DNA from: Serpula lacrymans var. lacrymans S7.9
Lineage: Eukaryota > Basidiomycota > Agaricomycetes > Boletales > Serpulaceae
Direction of reading: 5' to 3'
Assembly: GCF_000218685.1 (NCBI RefSeq)
Contig: NW_006763303.1
Location: 1-64,000, forward strand
DNA: 64,000 bases
Position numbers and translations under genes: made by a program. The notes under the pieces were generated by a model. It searched no databases, was not told where the DNA came from, and saw only the letters and a list, made by a program, of their open reading frames with translations. Each line of letters starts with the position of its first letter. Positions within the stretch are counted from its first letter, which is position 1. Positions 57,096 to 64,000 of the stretch are shown piece after piece.

Positions 57096-59065
57096 TTACA
57101 TATCATCGCCACTCAGAATACCACCTGCCCATTTACCCAGAGCACACGCGCCAGCACCTAGGAGGAACGACCAATCAAAAAGTACGCCAAATAGCGAATA
57201 TGCAGGCAGCGTGGTGAAGACATTTGTGCTGTCGTCAGCAGTAGGGAATTGGCCGTCGTCAGACGATGGTGGTGGGGTGGTGAATGGTGGAAACGCGGTA
57301 CGTAGCTGGACTAGGGTTGAAAGAAGATATATACCCTAGGGAGTTGGAACGTCAGGTAGGAGCTATTGCAACGAGAAAATGTATATTTACCATGAGCTGT
57401 GCTAGAGTTAGGAGCATGAGAGACGCGGATAAATGGCGCGATGTGATGCGAAGCGCCTGGGGTTAGATGATCAGTGATGGATCACGACAGTCAGCGACTA
57501 ATGATCAAAACGCACCCTAGTGACGCCCCGCAGCACAACCCTTACGCTACTCAAGATGATGATTCCCACAAGCGCGAGACTGATTTGCCTAGAAAGAGAA
57601 GGAACATCCACTTTTAACTTCCCAACGTCGTCATAGCCTTCCGAAGAGAGAAGTGAAAAGATATATGCGAGAAGGTGGGCTATTATGTCACCATACGACG
57701 AAGGTGATGTTTCTGAGGAGGATGAAGGGGGAAATACAATGTTTATTATCGACTAGCCAGGCAATCCATGATCAGAAGGGGCAAATGGAGGAGTTGAAAC
57801 GTACATACACTACAAACCCGCCCAACACAATAAACAGCCCATATCCTAGTCAAAAGTTTTCCATGAAATGAATGTGCAAACCGGGCAGCTGATTGGTTGG
57901 ACTTGAGAGTAGACAGACGAGTAGACATTTCCGACTCAAGTGCTTGAAGTCCTATCACTTCTTGTTTCAAAGAACTGAGCTCTGTGCAAATATGAATTGG
58001 CGTTTGACAATATGATGGAATATAGCATACGAGAATCCCTGTTAAATGGCGCTATTCGTGAAACCCATGAAGCTGACTGATTTTGCTGTGAAATATGTGA
58101 GGAAAGCATATAAGGGTGTCGATTCAGCGGACATACAGGTGGTGGCTGATAATTATCCACTTCACGAGTGCGGTCGCCCAAGTCAGTCCTAACTCGGTCT
58201 AATGCATGCTCAGCAGTGGCAATAGATGAAGCAGAAGATAGCGGGCTGTAAGGGAAATATATGAGTTTAGCGATGCTACGCAATGTTCAAATGAAGCTCA
58301 CGCTTGGCGACCAAGCACTCCCCAGGCACCACTGACTGCACCGAGGCCTGAGAGCAAACCGAGGATAGTGGTTCCGAGGACGACGAGTCGACAGGTGACT
58401 GCTGAGAGAGGACTGTAAGAAGAGAGAGCAGCAGGGAGCGGGATGTAGGATAGGAGAGAGAGGAATAATCCAACTGGTAGCAGAACGAGAGCGATTCGTA
58501 TGAAAATAAAGCGGGTTTGAGAGCGGGTGGAAGTGTCTAAAGGTGCTGGGTTAATTGCTGGGTTAAGACGGACTTGGGGTGTATGACGAACCAGAGTGAA
58601 GAGTCAATGCGAAGCTGAACGAGATTGGTACAAGCAGGAGGATTGTGGATAGAAGAAGGAAAAGAGAGAAACGCCAGTTCAACATGCGAGAACTAGTGAA
58701 GTCGGGTCAGGTTGTACTACAGGAGAAAGAGAGGAATGACTGACGACGGGTCCATGAGATCCAAGCCTTGAAACATGAGAATCATGAACAGTATGCAATT
58801 CTCTGCAAAACATAGTGAAAAGCAAGTCTGTGCTAGTGTCGAGTGCAAGGCAGATGTTGCAGTTGGCTTTGGGATTGTAGTGGTGGAGGGCAACGTGTCC
58901 TGTGGTGCCAGATGCTGCAAATCATTGTACAATTTTTTCAACAAAAAGCGTCGACAGGCGAGAAACAACGCAGTTCTAGGTGTGATATGTTAGAGGAGGG
59001 TGTTTGGAGTGGAAGAAAGAGCGTACAGACCTTGCGAGTGCGATGAGGAGAACGGATTCAATCAT
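57096..59065 (-). CDS. Golgi pH regulator (GPHR/GPR89 family) membrane protein
   Basis: Multi-exon gene starting MIESVLLIALAR at 59065, spliced to TALFLACRRFLLKKLYNDLQ, then CFSLCFAENCILFMILMFQG. Next is the family signature VVLGTTILGLLSGLGAVSGA followed by WGVLGRQ, and a helical region VIGLQALESEMSTRLSTLKS. The C-terminal membrane part has DVPSLSRQISLALVGIIILS and VRVVLRGVTR, SASLMLLTLAQLM, GIYLLSTLVQLRTAFPP and LPAYSLFGVLFDWSFLLGAG, ending ILSGDDM at 57096. GPHR proteins are multi-pass Golgi anion channels needed for lumenal acidification. Length and segment order match the family, and no disabling change was seen. Several splice points (57470-57500, 58500-58720) were not resolved exactly. 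Confidence 0.8.
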
Positions 59066-59199
59066 GGGTGTTTCCGCATTGGGAGGATTACGTTATTTGC
59101 ATTGGGTGCAGGATGGGTGGCTGTGTGCACAGCAGAGACAGCCTCGGTCGGCGTTTGGAGACGGAGACGCCGACAACGACGTGAGCAACGACGACGACC
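59066..59199. promoter_or_regulatory. Bidirectional promoter between GPHR and Akr1-like genes
   Basis: Only 134 bp separate the two start codons of the divergent genes. It contains a GACGACGACGA-like purine-rich run next to the Akr1 ATG but no TATA box. Confidence 0.55.
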
Positions 59200-62067
59200 A
59201 TGGACGACCCATCCAGAAAATCTGACCCTTCCCTTCACCTCGACATCCAATCCGCAACTGCTGCAGACCTCTCCTTCACAAACCAGTCTCAGCCTCATGT
59301 CTGTCTTTTTCAATCCGCTTTTTTGTCGAGACTAATACCTCTTCTTAGGGAAACATCTTCGTAGCAGCACAGCGAGGAGACCTCGACGTCATCCGCGAGC
59401 TTGTCGAGTCGGGTCAGGCTACTGTCACAGACAGGGACGACCAGAACGTGTACGTTCATTTCGTCTTTCATTCACTTGTATATTCGCTTCTGACGATGCA
59501 CTGACGCCACAATAGTACTCCTCTTCACTGGGCTGCTATCAACGCACAGCTCGCTACTTGTCGCTACCTTCTCGAACAAGGGGCTGAAGTCGATGCTCTT
59601 GGTGGAGACCTCATTGCGACGCCCTTACAATGGGCAGCCCGCAATGGCTACATCTACATCATTCAACTCTTAATATCTTATAGCGCAGATCCTAGCATCG
59701 CAGACGCTCAAGGCTACAATGCTCTACACCTCGTCACCCACTCCTCCTCAGTCATGCCACTCTTGTATCTTCTTCATCAACCAGTCAACGTCGACTCGCG
59801 AGACTCGCAAGGTCACACGAGCCTCATGTGGGCTGCGTACCAAGGCGATGCCTTGTCTGTTGACTTGCTACTCAAACATGGCGCCAATCCCAATTTGGTG
59901 GACGATAGTGGTTTGACTCCCTTGCACTGGGCCGTAGTAAGAGGAAATAGAGTCTGTTTACGCAGATTGATTGAGATGGGTGGTGATATACACGCAAAGG
60001 ACACAGAAGGGCGTACCCCAAGAGATATGGCTGTTGAGTTGAAGAGCCTAGGCGCGTGGAAAAGAGCTCTAGAGGAAGGTGGTATGACAGAGTATGGAGT
60101 CCACAAGACGAAACCACTAAGTGAAGTATGCACGAATCATCATCTTCAGTCAATCAAACACACTCACCCCCTTCTCTTCAATCAGCGAAACACAAAAATG
60201 GCGATTTTCGTCCTTCCTACGCTGTTCTTCTATCTCATATTTACTACTTTATCTATCCTTCCCTGGTATACCGGTATTATACTCGCCTTGGCAGAATTCT
60301 TTGCCATGCATCATGTAAGTCTTCTTTATCTATCATATTCTGTCAGCAATTTTGAAAAATCGTTTATGTAGATCGTTACTCGTGTCCTTCTAAATAAAGA
60401 CACTTACACAGGCAGTGTCAACCAAAGTCCCTACTTCGCTGGTATAATTGGTGGGTCGATGACATGGGTGGGCTACTGCTGGATAACGCGACTCGTTCGA
60501 CGTGAGTGCTGATGTTTCCCCATGAATGTTTTTCTTATAAATGCAATTGCATGCTATGTTTAGACACTCCTCACCATGCCTTCCTCCATCTTTCATTCGC
60601 TCTGACATTTGGATTATGTGCCTACAACTTTTTCCGTGCCATAACACTTGATCCCGGCGCATGCCCTCGGCCTGCGAACGACGGTGAGCTCAAAGCGGTG
60701 AGCACTTTGCTTACTCGACCAAGTTTTAAATCTGACAGGAATTCATTCAATTGCATGATTACTATAATAAAATAAAAAGAACATCGAAGATCTCGCATCG
60801 GAAGGGCGGTTAAATGGACAAACCTTCTGCATACAATGCATGGTAAGTGTTGTATGTAAACGCCTCTGTCCTCTTTCTCTATATATCATTTCTAGGCGCG
60901 AAAGCCTCTGCGTTCAAAACATTGTCGAGTGTGCGACCGCTGTGTTGCGAGAAGTGACCAGTAAGTTGCGCAGCGTATTTGATTAAAGAGATGAAAGAAA
61001 TGATCATTTTTCTGTAGTCACTGCCCATGGGTTTGGAATTGTGGTACGTCACATTTTGTTCTTTTCTAAGCTTCAAAGATCATTTAATTAACGATTTTTT
61101 TTTATTCTAGTGGGAGCTAACAACCATCGTCAGTTCTTATTGTTCGTCACCACCCTTGTAATTGGGATAGCACTATTTGATTATCTCTGCTATGAATGTG
61201 AGTATCCATCCCCCCTCCTGAATGCGTAAAGGTTATTAATCTAATCATTCTTATCCAGTCTTCGCCCTCGAACCGATCTCCCCACCTTCGTCGTCGGAAT
61301 CGGAATGCTCCACCCCACTCTGCATACCCTCATCATCTGATCCCTTCCTCTTTTCGGTCGCAATGTGGGCTACCCTCCAACTCAGCTGGACCTTCGTCCT
61401 CCTCGTCACGCAGTATTGGCAAGTCGCACGACAACTCACCAGCTTCGAAGTGAGCAACCTCGGCCGATTCGGATTCATGGGCGGGCGTGGGTCACTCGCG
61501 GCCGGCGGGGGCGGTGCAGGCGTTCAAATGGGACACCGACACAATCACTCACACAGCATAGGCGCAGACGCCGATGCTGATGGATCGATGGATAGTGTCA
61601 GTGCATCCGGAGGGCACAGACACAAACACTCGCACGGCGGCTCCTGCTCGGCACTTACCGCCCCAGGCTCATGTACTTCGTTCCTGTTGAACCTCCTCGG
61701 ACTCGACAGGTTCACGCGTGGGCGTGCGGTAGCTGGCTTGGCGCTCGCATCGTCCTCGCCTGCGTCGTCGCGTGCGCGCAATCCATTTGATCTTGGTGTT
61801 GTGCGGAACTGCAGGGACTTTTGGGTGATGGGGAGGGAGGTGGGTGTAGAATATGGCAGGGTGTATGATGTGCCACTTGAGGGATTCGAGGAGGCGAAGA
61901 GGAGGAGGGAGGCGGACAAGGAGCGGGAGAGGGAGTTTGAGCATGAGCATGAGGGTAGCGGAATTGGGAATGGGAGGGGTAAGGGTCTGTTTGGTAAGTT
62001 GGGTCTGAGGATGAACATGGGTTCGGGAAGGAGAGGTTACGAGCCTCTAAACACGAGTCAAGTATAG
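59200..62067 (+). CDS. AKR1: Akr1-type ankyrin-repeat DHHC palmitoyltransferase
   Basis: Starts MDDPSRKSDPSLHLDIQSAT at 59200 and is spliced to six ankyrin repeats (GNIFVAAQRGDLDVIRELVE; TPLHWAAINAQLATCRYLLE; TPLQWAARNGYIYIIQLLIS; NALHLVTHSSSVMPLLYLLH; TSLMWAAYQGDALSVDLLLK; TPLHWAVVRGNRVCLRRLIE). Membrane segments follow (LPTLFFYLIFTTLSILPWYT and others). The Cys-rich DHHC domain reads RKPLRSKHCRVCDRCVARSD, then HHCPWVWNC and GANNHRQFLLFV. An intron splits Asp-His-His-Cys between the two His codons (60960-61018). The long cytosolic C-terminus is Gly/His-rich (MGHRHNHSHS) and ends CEP-like YEPLNTSQV at 62067. In yeast, Akr1 S-acylates vacuole- and membrane-targeted kinases at the Golgi. About ten short introns; all key residues are present. 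Confidence 0.9.
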
Positions 62068-62512
62068 AGGTATAGAGTCGGACCACCTTTCTTGAGCATT
62101 CATTCATTTCCTTCAAAGCTGCTCTTGCTATCACGTTCAACTTTCGTACTTTAGTTCTGACCAGCCACGAGTCGCCCAATGTGGATGAGAATTTCAGGTT
62201 TGTTTCAAGTCCATGTATCGAGAGATTCTGCCTATGTCTAGTTTGATTTGTAAAATACCGTCCTTCGTGACACTATTTATACTACTCTATCGGATCACTA
62301 GACTTTTCATAGTGTCTATTTTACCGACGGATCAACATGTGGTAGAGTATTCGTGTATGCACTGGGAGTATAACATGATACTTCTTGCATGTAATGCCGA
62401 CAGGCATTTGCAGGTGACGCGTCAACCGGACGCATATATTCATGTGTTTCTTCGAGTAATGCGAAAATCTCAGATTACCGGACAAGCTGAAGCCTCAATG
62501 CAACTCAAAAGT
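62068..62512. other. Intergenic, Akr1 3' flank
   Basis: No gene recognised. A 101-codon plus-strand frame at 62213-62518 has no family resemblance. Confidence 0.4.
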
Positions 62513-62959
62513 TCATAAACCGTACTGCATAAGATTTGAAAAAGCAAAGGACAAATAGCATGATAATGCAATACAGCACTCACAAGAGCGTAACACCTTG
62601 AAACGTTCTCCGCTCACTTCGCTGCCTGTAGGAGGGTCTACTGACGTTGAGAATTCAAATTCAAATAACCTTTGCGGTCGGATCAAGCGAGGTTTATTGG
62701 AGCACGAAAGCTTGCCCGAGCGAGTCGGCAGTATAAACTTGGGGACCTGAGTCAAACGAATGCTTCCGGCCATGAAATGATCGCACAGGGAGTAATTCGA
62801 GAGTACACGTCGGGGGCTCGGAGGTGCTGCTTCGACATCCGGATGACAATGATTAGTAGGCTCAGTAGATTCGGAGAAGTCGACGGAACGGGCAAAGATA
62901 AGCATAGTCACACGATTGATAGTGTCGCGATTGCGAGTATGTATGTACGGTGAAGTCAT
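62513..62959 (-). CDS. Hypothetical protein, weak candidate
   Basis: A 148-codon minus-strand frame with Pro/Ser-rich, protein-like composition (DVEAAPPSPRRVLSNYSL, LTQVPKFILPTRSGKLSC, FEFEFSTSVDPPTGSEVSG). No intron signals or domain were identified. It could be an exon of a longer minus-strand gene that includes 63750-63980, or chance. Confidence 0.25.
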   Translation of the reverse strand: MTSPYIHTRNRDTINRVTMLIFARSVDFSESTEPTNHCHPDVEAAPPSPRRVLSNYSLCDHFMAGSIRLTQVPKFILPTRSGKLSCSNKPRLIRPQRLFEFEFSTSVDPPTGSEVSGERFKVLRSCECCIALSCYLSFAFSNLMQYGL

Positions 62960-63749
62960 ATTCGCTGACTACATTCGTTGGTGTTGATAAGAAGGTTCAT
63001 GTAATATCACTGTTTAGGAGTGACAGGTCGTGAGCTTGGTATAGGAGACGGTGGAGGTGGTGGAGGGTTACAGCTACAGTACTTACTTTGACTGAGTCAT
63101 CGGTAGAATGACGCCGACGAGAAAATGAAAAGCGTCACTGCTGGTGCTCAGTTATTTGTGGGGTGATTTTGGTTCAGGCCCTTTTCATCTCCCGGAGAGC
63201 CCCATTGCGTCACACTCAATACGTATTCACCGTCGACTCAGATTGGCTTGCCCTATAAGGTACACTATGAGCTGTTTGCGATGACGCGATATGGTAACCT
63301 CATACACGGTGCTACATCAGATTCCGGCATGTCCTCTAATACGAATAAGACTTAACTTACCAGCACTCCATATTTGACAATCCATAATCCGGTCACGTTC
63401 ACCACGGATGTAAAGACAACAAAGGCGGAGGAGTGGCAGGACATGTGATATAATTGAACGAGTTGTGAGACCTGAATAGGTTAAAACGATGGCCCTGTGA
63501 TCAAAACATCGTGGAGTCTCGGGCTCTTTGTAGATATGATGATCAAATCGACGAAATGTCACGGCTCCGAGAGTGGCGACACGAACTTGAATGGCGTGAA
63601 TGGTAGGGGCGCCGTAGTACACGAATCAACTTTGTAGTGAGCTCAAAGAGTTTCAAAAGATAAAAAGAAAAAAATAAAAAAAGAGGATGGCCAAGAAATA
63701 CTGTAATAGTGTTTCAGCTCGTTGTCGAGACTCGTGTTCATGCCGCCCA
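62960..63749. other. No gene recognised
   Basis: Short open frames only; an A-rich tract at about 63659-63683. Confidence 0.4.
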
Positions 63750-63980
63750 TCATGGGAAGAAGAAGTGCGTTAATGAACCTTGAGAGTCTGATTCGCTTAT
63801 ACTGTCAGTGATATTGCTCTCACCGTCGCTGTGTGATGATGGTGAGTGCACACAGTCGTACGCAGCGTTGCGCAGCTGTGAGCGAGGAGCACTCACAAGG
63901 CGTCTAGGTGAGACAGCGCTGCGGGTCACTGCGCTGGTTGCCGACGGCGTGGCGGTACAAATGGTGTGAATATATGTCAA
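63750..63980 (-). CDS. Possible exon of a gene at the right edge, weak candidate
   Basis: Minus-strand frame with Ser/Thr-rich composition (SPSSHSDGESNITDSISESD) that looks like a disordered protein segment. Start at 63980 is formal; the gene, if real, may continue beyond the window. Confidence 0.25.
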   Translation of the reverse strand: MTYIHTICTATPSATSAVTRSAVSPRRLVSAPRSQLRNAAYDCVHSPSSHSDGESNITDSISESDSQGSLTHFFFP

Positions 63981-64000
63981 AACTGGCCGGGTGCACCGAT

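Noticed and set aside
1..64000. tRNA and rRNA genes
   Set aside because: A scan by eye for GGTTCGAATCC-type B boxes and rRNA motifs found no convincing candidate. A dedicated tRNA search would settle it.

Overview
This window reads as nuclear DNA of a filamentous basidiomycete, most likely an Agaricomycete. The genes carry many short introns (about 49 to 75 bp) with GT-AG borders. They belong to families typical of mushrooms: an F-box protein with a separate N-terminal block, a basidiomycete type aromatic amino acid decarboxylase with a C-terminal appendage, a fungal kinase-like protein, KDZ-type transposase relics and an Akr1 palmitoyltransferase. All family calls were made by eye from translated sequence; no search was run.

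Layout. 1-5613: head-to-tail array of a near-identical 1,805 bp satellite. 5614-5975 (minus): first two exons of a group II decarboxylase gene. 7084-14095: flavin monooxygenase, F-box protein and NAD(P)-dependent dehydrogenase. 15476-18190: minisatellites, a truncated pseudogene and two diverged satellite fragments. About 18.2-38.0 kb: an AT-rich, gene-free island with KDZ and hAT relics, two solo LTRs with perfect target duplications, and many GGGAT-ATCCC type palindromes. 38808-40329: broken gene with a possible nuclease-like fold. 41.5-44.8 kb: small tandem duplication and a kinase-like gene. 45033-48389: complete pogo/Fot1-type element with perfect 42 bp terminal inverted repeats and TA target duplication. 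49.4-51.2 kb: small hypothetical genes. 51966-53784: one inverted satellite monomer. 53785-56814 (plus): the rest of the same decarboxylase gene. 57096-62067: Golgi pH regulator and Akr1 genes sharing a short bidirectional promoter. The last 1.9 kb holds only weak candidates.

The central observation is that the two decarboxylase fragments are halves of one gene. The first half ends at the satellite array, on the minus strand. The second half begins directly after the inverted satellite monomer, on the plus strand, in the reading phase the first half leaves off. Flipping 5614-51965 and removing one satellite monomer would restore a continuous frame. The simplest history is insertion of one satellite monomer into the gene, then an inversion of about 46 kb by recombination between oppositely oriented satellite copies. 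A flip during assembly between identical inverted repeats is the main alternative.

The monooxygenase, dehydrogenase and decarboxylase could in principle belong to one amine pathway, but this rests on proximity alone. The GPHR and Akr1 genes look intact and ordinary.
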